Shown: in pieces, positions 45,408 through 57,514 of the stretch
Numbering within the stretch: the stretch's first letter is position 1
Layout: each line of letters begins with the position of its first letter
NCBI GenBank assembly: GCA_003290165.1
Contig: QNQO01000594.1
Location: 248,001-312,000, forward strand
Length of the DNA stretch: 64,000 bases
Origin: Berberis thunbergii
Taxonomy: Eukaryota > Streptophyta > Magnoliopsida > Ranunculales > Berberidaceae
Direction: 5' to 3'
The notes under the pieces: generated by a model
Told to the model about the DNA's origin: nothing
The model's input: the letters and a program-made list of their open reading frames with translations, nothing else
Database searches by the model: none
Program-made: the position numbers and the translations under genes

Positions 45408-45917
45408 TGATGATAAATCAAATAGTCCTTCGATCACGGTTGTACACGCGGCAAATCTCATCCATCACAAGGATCAGACACTTCACACTAAACATGGATA
45501 ACGAGTCCAGTCCCTAAGCCCAAAGAGGCATTTAGCGACGGACAACGACCAATGATAAAGGCACAATGAATCTCAAGGATAGAGACGTTACAAATGAGAC
45601 AAGTCATGGCGGGAATCTCTCCTCCAATGACGTATCTCAATGAAGGAAAAGACCGTTGTGAATAACGTCCCCCATCATTGCGCCATGTATGCTTAAGTCA
45701 CGTACAGAGTTAATTTACTCTCATTATATAATGTAAAGGAGATAGATCGAGGAAAAGTATGCAAACACAACACAACTATACTCTGTCTAAGCTCATTATC
45801 TCCTACAATTAACTGATTTAAGCATCAGAATGCCTTCGACCACCAAGCAGATGGTATTTGATAATCTAACCTTATTTTACAGGTTAGATATCGAGGAGAA
45901 AGAATTTAGAGGCATCA
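45408..45917 (+). repeat. 3' LTR (510 bp) of the composite element
   Basis: It runs from TGATGATAAATC to GGCATCA. It matches the 5' LTR at 34,820-35,115 and, in reverse, the solo LTR at 56,153-56,668 over its whole length. That solo LTR fixes the true end at 45,917. Confidence 0.8.
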
Positions 45918-45922
45918 ACACT

Positions 45923-47541
45923 TTGTGTGATAATAGTTGCTTTCGAAAGGGAAACCTAATAGTTGAGTCAAACACAACTCTTCTTCTGTTTTTGGTTGGG
46001 AAAGGAAACCACCTTATTTAGATGCGTTCAGGGTGGACATCAATTTTTGCGCTTAGACTTTGACACGCAAATATGTGTGGGAGCAAAAGAATTCATTTCC
46101 ATCCATGTACTTTCCACCCCATGTGGTGGAGATGTTCCTAGTAGATACAAAAGCTCGATAGGGTGCCTTACGGTATTAAATGATATGTATTACATTTAGT
46201 GTGGCCATTCTTTCCTCTCTTTGACAAGTCATTTGATCATTTTGCATTTTTAATTGGTCCATGCAAATTTCTCTATGAAAGTACAGTTTCAAGTTACAGT
46301 TCAAAAGACCCACAAAAGATCAGCAGTTAGATAGGAAAGGTTGGTCTCAACTACAATACTCACTTGATAGTCCCTTATTTTTCTGATTTTTATTAGAATG
46401 TTTGGTTTTCAATTCCCCAAAATTATGGACTCAGTCATCCTCCAAATCTCACATCCCCACCAAATCTACCAGTCAATCCAAATTTTTATATATTTTGAAC
46501 TCTCATTCATATAAGATGAACCATTCTCACTTTGAAACCATATGGCTATCTTTCTCTGAACTGAGTTCTTCAAGTGACTCCATAGCATGCTCAGGTGCTT
46601 AAATCCATGGCAGTTTTCAGGTAAGATTTACATTCATGGTTGTTCTGCTTTTCCTTTGTTAAATTTCACTGGTTTATATATGTTTTTCCCCATATTACAT
46701 TGAACACGTAAATGTATAATAGTATGTGAGTTTTTTGGGATGGTTATTGAATTTCATGAGCTTGAATTCCCTATACATTTATTTTTTGTCACGAGTACAT
46801 GATTGTTGCAAATTACTTAGGCTCGATCTCTTCTAATTCTAAAGTAGTTTTTTTTCACTAGGGTTATAAGCCTGTCCTGCATTACACAATTTTCATCACA
46901 AACCTAAATTTTTGAAGCCCTTAGATTAAATTTTCGAAAACTAGGATTAGGATGGACACAGGAATGGAAAATGAGTCAAGTTATTGAGCTTCATGGTTAC
47001 AGAGGAGAGGAGGAGAAATTGAGTTGACTTGTGGTTACAACACCAACAATACATTGGTTGGTAAGAAATAAGTGGAGGTTCACTGAAATTGGTTGCAAAA
47101 GGCCCCTTGAATTTATGTACAAATGGATTTCACTGACTTTCAATTAAAGGAAAAAAAAAAAAGTAGGGTATTATGGAAATTGAAATAATCAATGATACAG
47201 TAAAATAGGTCTGATATTTGAAATTTTATAGGGAAGATCCTTTTAATTTTCTTTTGTTTTGTATAATTTAATATAATAAAATCACTCCAGGTATAAAGAT
47301 GTTTGATTTATCGTACCTAGTATATGTTTCACTGAGTATGGAGTAGTGTTCTAAAGTATAAGGATGAAAAAGGCAAAAGAAAACAAACTGGAAAATAATT
47401 GAATGTCTCCTTTTTGAGATTATAGGGTTAACAATGACTCGCCTCTCCATCGGGTTAATGTTTTGAGACCATTAATGTAGACGTGGGGTGGGTCAATTTT
47501 GATCTAGGTCAAGTGTGACAATTTCTACCGTAGAGGCATAC
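45923..47541. other. Gene-free stretch
   Basis: No motif, long frame or element end was recognised. A short poly-A run lies at about 47,151-47,162. Confidence 0.45.
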
Positions 47542-50178
47542 ACGCGCTATCTTATAAGCCCCGTATACTAAAGTCGTAAACTTTTGCTCATCATGAACGC
47601 TAAATTGAAGCGCTCTCCCATATCTCCTCAGTCCTCAATATAGAACCCAGGTCACAACTCAACTTTTAAGTGTATATTGATACCACATAATAGGCAAAAT
47701 GCTTGAAAATACATGGTTGTGCAAATATTTACGAAAGTTTGTAAAGGAGTTATAAGTGAGTGGAGCATTATGTGAATCTTTAAGGTCGAATCACTCACCT
47801 TAGGTTACTAGGTGCATGGCAAGAGAATGCATGGGGGTGTGACGTCTAATGGACACCAAAGAGTAGAAATGAGTCTTAAGATATAGGTCATCTCCATCTA
47901 AAGTTGAAAGATGTTTGAACAATTCAAGAGATATTTGAAAAATTACTGGTGGAGACTGTCAACGCTATCCTATAATTTTACCAAACCATTTTTCCCCCTC
48001 TAATATGCTCTATCAAATTATTACTTAACAATTAAAATAAGTAGTAGAACCGTGACAATTAATGTTTGTATTTATAGGCGCACTGGAACTTACCATATCG
48101 ATTTATGCCTATATAGACTCCTTGGAAAGAATAAAGAAGGAAAATGCTCGTCGCAGGGACCAAGGGGTGGTATTTAATTATGAATTTTAATAGATTGTGT
48201 TGATTTTTAAAATTCATTAAAATTTAAGGGTATTCAATTAAGGATTTAAAATTATACATGTAAATTTAAGGGTATTCAAATTCAAATACCGATTTTAAAT
48301 GAATGTTTTAAAATCCTTCAAAATCAGGGGTATTCAATTCATGTTTTTTAAAAGTCCACCAAAATCAGGGGGTATTCAAGAAATAGTGGATTTTAATGAA
48401 TTTGTTAAAGTTGTAGATTTTGAAGGATTTGTGAGTGGAAAATATATATAACAAGAGTTGTTCCAAATCCAACATTCTCCCCTCATATTTCAACGGATTT
48501 GTATTAGTTATTGTTAAATAACACCATTATTTCCGTTAAAAGACGCCACCATCCCATTTTTTTGTGATCTGCTGAAGGACACCGCTACCTTCTCTTTTCT
48601 TCTCTCTTCACAGGAGTAGCACCACCTCGCCCCACAACTTCCGGCCACACCATTATGCCCTACCATCGTTGGCTGCACAATCACCGCACTTCCTCTTCTC
48701 TTTTGTTCTTCTTCTTCTTCTTTTTTGTTATTATTATTATTCTTCTTCTCATTATCTTTATCTTGTTTTCTCTTCTTCTTGTCCTCTATTCATCTTTGTT
48801 TTTTGTACTTTTTTTTTCCTTCTGATTTCTTCTTCTACTTTTCTCTTTGTTTTTCTTCTTCTTCTATTTTTTTTTCTGTTCTCTTCTTCTTTTTCCATTT
48901 TTTCTTCTTCGCTCTTACGGAAGTTCCCCACTTGCCAAAACCTCCGTGAGTAAAAAAAGAAGAAGAAAAACAAAAGATAAGAGAAAAAGGGAAAAAACAA
49001 AAAAAACAAACAAACAAACAAAGAGATAAAAAAAGTGGAGGAAGAGAAGAAAAAAAAACAGAGAAGAAAAAGAAGAATAGGTGAAGGGGACGAGGTTGAG
49101 AATAAGAAGATGAAAATAGGTGGAGGTGGGATGAGAAGTGGCGGTGGTGATTGATGGAGAATAAGAAAAAAAAAAAAAGGATGAGAGGTGGCAATGGTGA
49201 TTGAAAAAGAAGAAGGAAATAGAGGTGGCGGTAGCGGAGATAACAACTTGAAGTAAAATAGTTATTTGTATTACTTTTGGACAATCTTCAATGTATTTGA
49301 TTTTTTTTTTAATTTGAAGTAAAATTCTCGTAACATACAAATAATTGTTTAATTGATGTTTTGAGATATGTTTTATGATTTGTGTTGCATTAATAACAAT
49401 GTAGGTGATGTTCTTTTATTGTTTTCTATGACTAATAACACATTTATAAAAATTCATTGAATTTATTAGAATCCATATAAATCCATAACAAACCTTTATA
49501 AATCTACAAAATTCAATCATTTAAAATTTATAAGTGGATTTTGTAAAATCATTTGAAACCTTTTAAAATTCACGAGATTTAAAATTCTTCAGAGTCCATT
49601 CAAATCCCGAATTGAATACTCCGCCTTATAAAATTTACAAAATCCAATCATTCAAAATTCATCCAAATCCAGTGAATTTATAAAATCATTTGAAATATTT
49701 TAAAATTCACCAGATTCAAAATCCCTCATAGTCCATTCAAGTACCGAATTGAAAACCCCTATATAACTTCACAACTCCGCAACTACAAGACGGGATCCTC
49801 TCCAGAACATATAGCACCCCCTTGGATTCATCTGAAATCGACTCCTATTCACTCCAACTAAGCAGGGACCCCGGAAACTTCCTCTTCCTTGCACTGAACG
49901 GCAAGATCTTTAAATACACCCCGTGATATGGATGGGGATGCGGCAGTGGAATCAGGCTGAGGAGAGACAATTTCTCATGCATTGAAAGGAGATGAAATGA
50001 CGTTCTACTTTTTGATGAATCACTGCAGCCCACAAATCACTTGCACCCTGTTCCATGGATTAATTCATAGTGCCTATGTCCAGGTAAACAGATCTAAAAA
50101 CTTTCACCTTATGGAAATTTACTCATTTTAGTGTCGATTTACTTGATTAAAAAGTTTTTAAGTGAGCGTGACTCCCTC
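47542..50178. repeat. Segmental duplication, unit A (2,637 bp)
   Basis: It is nearly identical, in direct orientation, to unit B at 52,673-55,346. It begins ACGCGCTATCTTATAAGCC and ends gtgactccctc. It contains a palindromic non-autonomous transposon (48,163-49,760). It also has a short conserved frame at 49,801-49,922 (..SRDPGNFLFLALNGK..) that I cannot assign and that ends in a TGA. Differences from unit B are scattered substitutions and small indels, including a 40-bp segment missing from A near 47,905. Confidence 0.85.
48163..49760. mobile_element. Non-autonomous TIR element with palindromic centre (in unit A)
   Basis: The left end AGGGGTGGTATTTAATT and the right end AATTGAAAACCCCT are inverted. 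Repeated gggtattcaatt motifs at the left and attgaatac or attcaa..accgaattg motifs at the right form subterminal inverted repeats. The centre (about 48,660-49,240) is a T/C-rich half followed by an A/G-rich half around an aagttcccca...cctccgtgag turn. The many Phe/Ser or Lys/Glu frames here are low-complexity artefacts. It is possibly Mutator-like. No clear TSD was found. Confidence 0.6.
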
Positions 50179-52132
50179 GACTTGCTGAAGAAGAAGGTGC
50201 AGTGGCATTGAAATGAGAAATGCCAAGAAGCATTCGATGATTTGAAGAAGGCAGTCACCGAGGAACCTGTCTTGGCCTTGCCCGATTATGCTAAGTCATT
50301 CGAACTTTACACCGATGCATCAGACTTTGCAATCGGAGGGGTGCTTATGCAAGAGGGGCATCCCATAGCCTATGAGTCTCGCAAGCTCAATGATACCGAG
50401 AGACGGTATCCAGTGCATTACAAGGAGATGACAGCCATCATTCACTGCTTGCGAACCTGGAGGCACTATTTGCTTGGGAGTCGGTTTACCATCATGACCG
50501 ACAATGTGGCTACGAGTTATTTTCAAAATCAGAAGAAGATCAGCCCTAAGCAAGCTCGGGTGGCAAGATTTCTTAGCGGAGTTCGATTATGTCATGGAGT
50601 ACAAGCCGGGCAAAGTTAATGTTGTTGCTGATGCTCTCAGCCGAAAGGCCATGCTTGCTAGCGCAAGCAGCGCCGCTAGCAACCTTCTTGATCGGATCAA
50701 GGAGGGGACTTCTCAAGACCCCTTGGCCAAGGGACTCATGGAGATGGCCAAGGAGGGGAAGACTCGACGGTTTTGGGTAGAGAATGGGGTGCTCTACACC
50801 GTCGGTCATCGCATTTATGTGCCTAAGTGGGATAACCTTAGGCGAGACATCATGAAGGAGTGCCACGACTCAATGTGGGCTGGCCATCCGGGGATGCAGC
50901 GGACATTGGCACTCTTGGAGGTAGACTACTATTGGCCTCATATGCGGGATGATATAGAGGCCTATGTGAAGACTTGTCTTGTGTGCCAACAAGACAAGAT
51001 AGAGCAGCGTGTACCGGCAGGACTATTGCAGCCTTTGCCAATTCCGGAAAGGCCATGGGAAAGTGTATCAATGGACTTCATATCGGCCTTGCCCAAGTCT
51101 GATGGGTATGGCTCTATTATGGTCGTGGTCGATCGCTTTTCCAAGTATGGGACTTTCATACCTGCCCCACGCGATTGCACGGCCGAGCAAGCAGCCAAGT
51201 TGTTCTTTCAGCATGTGGTGAAGTATTGGGGCTTGCCTCGGAGCATCATAAGTGATCGGGACCCAAGGTTCACAGCAAAGTTCTGGACGGAGTTATTCAA
51301 GCTCTTGGGTTCGGGTCTACACTTCTCAACAAGCTTTCACCCGCAAAGCGATGGGCAAACAGAGAGGGTGAATGCCTTGTTGGAGCTATAGTTGAGGCAC
51401 TTTGTGGGTGCCAACCAGAAGGATTGGGCCAAGTTGATGGATGTGGCTCAATTCTCATTCAACTTGCAGCGGTCCGAATCGACGCAACAAAGTCCGTTCG
51501 AGATTGTCATGGGCCAGCAGCCCTTGACTCCACAAGCCGTTGCGTCGGGCTACACGGGTAGCAGCCCCGCTGCGTACAATCTAGCACGAGGGTGGCATGA
51601 GCAGCTTGATATAACGAAGGCATACTTAGACAAGGCGTCTAAGAAGATGAAGAAGTGGGCAGACAAGCATAGACGGCCTCTCGAGTTCCAAGTGGGCGAG
51701 ATGGTCATGGTCAAGTTGCTGCCACAACAGTTCAAGGTCTTCCGCTCGGTGCACAAGGGACTAGTGCGGAAGTACGAGGGGTCATTTTCCGTCCTACGGA
51801 AGGTCGGGAGAGTTTCTTACAAGCTTGAGTTGCCGCCCAAACTCAAGATTCATCCGGTGTTCCATGTGAGCATGCTCAAGCCCTACCATGGTGATAAAGA
51901 AGATCCAACGAGGGGCGAGTCACATCGGGCACCAACCGCGGTCGTGACTTCCTTTGATCGAAAGATCGAGAGCATCGAGGCAAAGAGGCTCATCCGACGG
52001 AGAGGTGTGCCAAGCTATAATGAGTATCTCATTCGGTGGAAGGGACTACCGAATAGTGAGGCCTCATGTGAGAAAGAAGGTGACCTATGGCAATTCCCGG
52101 GCAAGATCGCAGAGTTCGAGGCACGGTCTTGA
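50164..52132 (+). pseudogene. Chromovirus pol: RNase H, integrase, chromodomain (broken)
   Basis: RNase H begins FELYTDASDFAIGGVL (about 50,300) and ends near DALSRK (about 50,645). The integrase zinc finger has HPGMQRTLALL and CLVCQQDK. The catalytic core shows MDFISALP, then SDRDPRF and HPQSDGQTERVN, giving the D,D,E triad. The C-terminal part has HPVFHVSMLKPY and a chromodomain (YNEYLIRWKGLP, about 52,017-52,052). Breaks are a frameshift at about 50,560 and a TAG at 51,389-51,391. In the family, integrase inserts the cDNA and the chromodomain guides it to heterochromatin. Confidence 0.9.
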
Positions 52133-52163
52133 CGAGGTCGTCAAGGACTTGGGTGGGGGAGAA

Positions 52164-52672
52164 TGTCACGAGCCATCTAGCATAGCTTTCTCTAGATGCT
52201 TCCGGAAGGTTCTAGAGTGCTCTTGGACATTCTAGGTTAGCTTTCTCTAGAGTGTTCTAGCATGGATGAGTCTAGAACACCCTTGTACAAATTGGTGTAG
52301 TATTTTCTAGAAGCCTCCTTGTAATTTCTAGTTCATTTGGAGGTGGAAACTTTCTAGATGCATAGAGAATACTCCTTTGATGGAGGATTGCGGAAGGTTT
52401 TAGGCTAGAAGCCTCTAGGACTCTAAGGGCCTATAAATAGGCATTGGCATTCATTTGTACATATCATCAAACACTTGTACAACTCTCTCAAGCAATACAA
52501 AACATTCTTTCAAAAAGCCTATACACCTGTGCCTTAGCATTTTCCTCACTTAAGCTTCCGTAGCAACACTTAGCATTAGCCAAGCATCGAAGTGCGTTGA
52601 CTAGTTAGTCCGACGAGAGTGTGACGCTAGTAAGTAGCGTGTTAGCCAAGGGAAAAAAGTCAGCACGTGACA
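52164..52672 (+). repeat. 3' LTR of the chromovirus (509 bp)
   Basis: It starts TGTCACGAGCC and ends GCACGTGACA, giving a TGTCACG/CGTGACA inverted terminus. The next bases ACGCG (52,673-52,677) equal the start of unit A (47,542-47,546), as expected for the right TSD of the original insertion. A TATAAATA box lies at about 52,432-52,439. Confidence 0.9.
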
Positions 52673-55346
52673 ACGCGCTATCTTATAAGCCCCGCATACT
52701 AAAGTCGTAAACTTTTGCTCATCATGAACGCTAAATGGAAGCGCTCTCCCATATCTCCTCAGTCCTCAATATAGAACCCAGGTCACAACTCAACTTTTAA
52801 GTGTATATTGATACCACATGATAGGCAAAATGATACATGGTTGTGCAAATATTTACGAAAGTTTGTAAAGGAGTTATAAGTGAGTGGAGCATTATGTGAA
52901 TCTTTAGGATCTTTTTCTTAAGGTCGAATCACTCACCTTAGGTTACTAGGTGCATGGCAAGAGAATGCATGGGGGTGTGACGTCTAATGGACACCAAAGA
53001 GTAAAAATGAGTCTTAAGATATGGGTCATTTCCATCTAAAGTGGCCAATATGTAATTTCCTAATACATACAAAGTTGAAAGATGTTTGAACAATTCAAGA
53101 GAAATTTGAAAAATAACTGGTGGAGACTGTCAATGCTATCCTATAATTTTACCAAACCATTTTCCCCCTCTAATATGTTCTATCAAATTATTACTTAACA
53201 ATTAAAATAAGTAGTAGAACCGTGACAATTAATGTTTGTATTTATAGGCGCACTGGAACTTACCATATCGATTTATGCCTATATAGACTCCTTGGAAAGA
53301 ATAAAGAAGGAAAATGCTCATCACAGGACCAAGGGGTGGTATTCAATTATGAATTTTAATAGATTGTGTTGATTTTTAAAAATTCATTAAAATTTAAGGA
53401 TATTCAATTAAAGATTTAAAATTATACATGTAAATTTAAGGGTATTCAAATTCAAATACCGATTTTAAATAAATGTTTTAAAATCCTTCAAAATCAGGGG
53501 GTATTCAATTCATGTTTTTTAAAAGTCCACCAAAATCAGGGGGTGTTTAAGAAATAGTGGATTTTAATGAATTTGTTAAAGTTGTAGATTTTGAAGGATT
53601 TGTGAGTAGAAAATATATATAACAAGAGTTGTTCCAAATCCAACATTCTCCCCTCATATTTCAACGGATTTGTATTGGTTATTGTTAAATAACACCATCA
53701 ATTCCGTTAAAAGACGCCACCATCCCATTTTTTTGTGATCTGCTGAAGGACACAGCTACCTTCTCTTCTCTTCTCTCTTCATAGGAGTAGCACCACCTCG
53801 CCCACAACTTCCGGCCACACCATTATGCCCTACCACCGTTGGCTGCACAATCACCGCACTTCCTCTTCTCTTTTTGTTCTTGTTCTTATTCTTTTTTGTT
53901 ATTATTATTATTTTTCTTCCTTTCATTCTCTTTATCTTGTTTTCTCTTCTTCTTGTCCTCTATATATTCATCTTTGTTTTTTGTACTTTTTTTCCTTCTG
54001 ATTTATTCTTCTACTTTTCTCTTTGTTTTTCTTCTTCTTCTATTTTTTTTTTTCTGTTCTCTTCTTCTTTTTCTATTTTTTCTTCTTCGCTCTTGCGGAG
54101 GTTCCCCACTTGCAAAAACCTCCGCGAGGAAAAAAAAAGAAGAAAAACAAAAGATAAGAGAAAAAGGGAAAAAAACAAACAAACAAAGAGATTAAAAAAA
54201 AAAGTGGAGGAAGAGAAGAAAAAAAACAGAGAAGAAAAAGAAGAATAGGTGAAGGGGACGAGGTTGAGAATAAGAAGATGAAAATAGGTGGAGGTGGGAT
54301 GAGAGGTGGCGGTGGTGATTGATGGAGAAGAAGAAAAAAAAAGGAAGAGAGGTGGCAATGGTGATTGAAAAAGAAGAAGAAGGAAAGAGAGGTGGCAGTA
54401 GCGGAGATAACAACTTGAAGTAAAATAGTTATTTGTATTACTTTTGGACAATCTTCAATGTATTTGATTTTTTTTTAATTTGAAGTAAATTTCTCGTAAC
54501 ATACAAATAATTGTTTAATTGATACTTTGAGATATGTTTTATGATTTGTGTTGGCATGAATAACAATGTAGGTGATGTTCTTTTATTGTTTCCTATGACT
54601 AATAACACATTTATAAAAATTCATTGAATTTATTAGAATCCATAGAAATCCATAACAAACCTTTATAAAATCTACAAAATTCAATCATTTAAAATTTATA
54701 AGAGGATTTTGTAAAATCATTTGAAACCTTTTAAAATTCACGAGATTTAAAATTCTTCAAAGTCCATTCAAATCCCGAATTGAATACCCCGCCTTATAAA
54801 TTTACAAAATCCAATCATTCAAAATTCATCCAAATCCAGTGAATTTTGTAAAATCCTTTGAAATATTTTAAAATTCACCAGATTCAAAATCCCTCATAGT
54901 CCATTCAAGTACCGAATTGAAAACCCCTATATAACTTCACAACTCCGCAACTACAAGACGGGATCCTCTCCAGAACATATAGCACCCCCTTGGATTCATC
55001 TGAAATCGACTCCTATTCACTCCAACTAAGCAGGGACCCCGGAAACTTCCTCTTCCTTGCACTGAACGGCAAGATCTTTAAATACACCCCGTGATATGGA
55101 TGGGGATGCGGCAGTGGAATCAGGCTGAGGAGAGACAATTTCTCATGCATTGAAAGGAGATGAAATGACGTTCTACTTTTTGATGAATCACTGCAGCCCA
55201 CAAATCACTTGCACCCTGTTCCATGGATTAATTCATAGTGCCTATGTCCAGGTAAACAGATCTAAAAACTTTCACCTTATGGAAATTTACTCATTTTAGT
55301 GTCGATTTACTTGATTAAAAAGTTTTTAAGTGAGCGTGACTCCCTC
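52673..55346. repeat. Segmental duplication, unit B (2,674 bp)
   Basis: This is the direct copy of unit A. Beyond its end (tccctc), sequence continues into aacaatgttaatgttttg, which also follows the related block at 16,860. Unit B therefore appears to retain the ancestral downstream flank. Confidence 0.85.
53332..54928. mobile_element. Non-autonomous TIR element with palindromic centre (in unit B)
   Basis: This is the duplicate of 48,163-49,760. The left end reads AGGGGTGGTATTCAATT, one base closer to the subterminal motif. The central turn GGAGGTT...AACCTCC pairs perfectly here, so this copy has the better-preserved hairpin. Confidence 0.6.
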
Positions 55347-56152
55347 AACAATGTTAATGTTTTGTTCAATCTTTGCAAAACTTTTTCTGTCGTCTAGGAT
55401 TCAATCTTTTGACTGGAAAAAGTAGGAGGTTTGGAGTCTTGTTGCTCCCTGAACCTCCAAATCCTCCCAAAAACATTGGGTGTGGCATCTCCCACACTGT
55501 CCCTACTTTGTCAACAATAAGAGGGTACAGTGTATGTTTCTATCCTGGTTTATATGTATCGTGTGCCAATATGGGTCGTCTTAAGATCTAAGAATCTGGT
55601 CCTTGGATTATCTAGGCCCAAATCATATATGACAACAAACAAATATCATTTCATATTAATCATTTCTCGGAGATTTTTTAAGGTTATATAAATGTTGAAA
55701 TTGTGAGATCCATGGAGAGTCGAGTAGCTTCAGATTAGGTTTTATTAAGCTGGAATCTCAGGTCCATATCCAAATTACCCGTTCTGTAGAGTCTAAGGGG
55801 CGCAATTTGAGCAGGTCAACCTAACATTTTAGCTCATGTGATGACTTGATGAGGCTCTAATTTTAAGTTTGCTGGGTTCGCCGAACTCTTCAACAATTTG
55901 AGTTGGGCTTGGCCTAACTCAGTTACGGGCTGCAAAAGTATCTATGGCCCGAAGGTAATAAGCTTAAGAGGTTCGACATAATGATTTTGGACTGGATCTA
56001 GCTATGACCCCTAGGCCCATATTTTGGGCTTTTGTTTGTACAGAACAAGCCGATGGTCCCAATCCCACTATTTTTTTATTTTTTTTGTTTATATGCTAAA
56101 TAAAATCGGTGTTCTTAACTTACCTTCTGTTCTTGGGCAAATTTGTGCTTCT
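55347..56152. other. Gene-free stretch
   Basis: The first 100 bp match 16,860-16,975. The frame at 55,373-55,591 has no recognisable motif. Nothing else was seen. Confidence 0.45.
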
Positions 56153-56668
56153 TGATGCGTCCAAATCTAGTCTTTTAGAGATTCGATCTGTAAGACAAGG
56201 TTAGATTGCCAAAGATCACTTTTTGGTGGCCTAATGAACTCCGATGCTTAATTCAGTAAGTAAATCTGTGAGAGAAGACTAAATCTGGAAGAGTTCAGTT
56301 AAAATTGTATACCTTCGTCGAATGTTCCTTTTACCTTATATAAAGTCCGTTATTAATTCTTTACATCACTTAAGCACATGGGGGGTGATGAGGGGAGACG
56401 TTGTTTGTAACAGTCTCATTCTTCATTGAGATACGTCCTTGAGGGAGTGATTTACACTATGACTCGTCTCTTTCGTAACATCCCTCATTGGGCCTGGATT
56501 CAGGCCTCTGATGGTGTTTTGTTCTAAAGACCCCTTTTGAACTTTGATGGTTGGAATTGCCTTTCCGGACTTCGCGGATCAAGCCTGAACTGAACATCCG
56601 GTCCTCGTGATAGATGATATTTGTCACATGTACAATCTGTGATTCAAGTCTTATTTGATGTATCATCA
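56153..56668 (-). mobile_element. Solo LTR (516 bp) of the 34,820-45,917 family
   Basis: On the minus strand it runs from TGATGATACATCAAATA to GCATCA and aligns along its length with the 3' LTR at 45,408-45,917. The flanks cttct and cttat match at four of five bases, consistent with a TSD. Confidence 0.75.
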
Positions 56669-56733
56669 CTTATCATACATTATACTGGAAATATATTCTT
56701 AATTAATGCTTTTCAGATCTCAAATGCTTCCTC

Positions 56734-57459
56734 TGTGAGACAAAAACATAGGACTCATATTCCTTGTGTAATTGTGGCTCCCAATTTTAAGAGAGGAATT
56801 TAAGAGGGAGTTAAAGTCCATTATTCACAAGGACTTAAACTCGTGTTCTTTATTTTGTTTATATAGCAAGCAACACAATATGTAAAGGGAAGCAAAAAAA
56901 ATACAACGCGAGCAGCAAGCACACAAGGATCAGCAGCAGCACAACGCAACAGGCAACACATACACAACGCAACAATGCAGTGTCATATTGGCAACAAATA
57001 CAACACTAAAACATAGCAGCAATGTGGCGTGAGTGCAGCGTGAAATGGGCTGCGATAAGGGCGTGAAACAGGGTGCAAGTTTGGCGTGATTCGGTATGTA
57101 TGCAACGTGAAACAATAGCCAAGTAGAAGGATTGGAATCGAGTGATTTCGGGTGTTATTTGTTTGCGAGTTTCGTCAAACTTTTGGAGGTATTGTTGGCT
57201 TGAGATTGGGTAATCTCAAGGATTGCTGCTTGACAACGTTGTAATCTTCAAGTAAGTGTTTTCATATCAATAAGATAATTATAGAGTCGTCGTCCGTGGA
57301 GTAGGCAAAGTCAAACCACATAAATCTCGGTGTCATCTTTATTTTCTACATATTGCTTGTTATTTGCTATTACTTGCATAGTGTTTTAGCCATTCACTAT
57401 CACCAACTAGGTCTAGGACTTGTGTTGGGATTATTTGCATTAGCAGGTATTTCCTTACA
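56734..57459 (+). repeat. Copia 5' LTR (726 bp)
   Basis: It starts TGTGAGACAAA and ends CCTTACA. It matches 63,271-64,000. The next bases are ag, then the primer-binding site. Confidence 0.9.
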
Positions 57460-57461
57460 AG

Positions 57462-57474
57462 TGGTATCAGAACG
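57462..57474 (+). promoter_or_regulatory. Copia primer-binding site (tRNA-Met)
   Basis: TGGTATCAGAACG lies two bases after the 5' LTR and is complementary to the initiator tRNA-Met 3' end, the usual Copia primer. Confidence 0.85.
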
Positions 57475-57514
57475 TCAATTACTTGGTGTTTGTGTTTTGA
57501 AGGTGTCAATTAAA

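Larger units (their letters stand above)
34820..45917 (+). mobile_element. Composite LTR retroelement, TSD ACACT, with antisense ORF and nested insertions
   Basis: The 5' LTR starts TGATGATACATC at 34,820 and the 3' LTR ends GGCATCA at 45,917. The flanking TSD is ACACT (34,815-34,819 and 45,918-45,922). The polypurine tract AGGGGGAGTA at 40,780-40,789 belongs just upstream of the 3' LTR but is separated from it by a CACTA insertion. The 5' LTR is cut at about 35,115 by Gypsy LTR debris, and its 3' half and the primer site are gone. No gag-pol was found. The only coding remnant is on the opposite strand (37,760-40,436), as in some non-autonomous or Tat-type Gypsy elements. Confidence 0.75.
50164..52672 (+). 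mobile_element. 5'-truncated Gypsy chromovirus with 3' LTR
   Basis: It enters abruptly at the end of the RT connection (ERDSLDLLKKK) and runs through RNase H, integrase and chromodomain to a polypurine tract (gggtgggggagaa, 52,151-52,163) and a complete 3' LTR. The 5' LTR, gag, protease and RT palm are missing. It lies exactly between the two units of a 2.65-kb duplication. Its G/C content is visibly higher than that of the surroundings. Confidence 0.9.

Noticed and set aside
48669..49340. Phe/Ser-rich and Lys-rich reading frames, repeated at 53,839-54,451
   Set aside because: Pure products of pyrimidine- and purine-rich simple sequence in a transposon; no start context or family.
47542..55346. 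Units A and B as giant LTRs of one retrotransposon
   Set aside because: They lack TG...CA ends and TSDs, contain another transposon, and the chromovirus between them has its own complete 3' LTR and polypurine tract.
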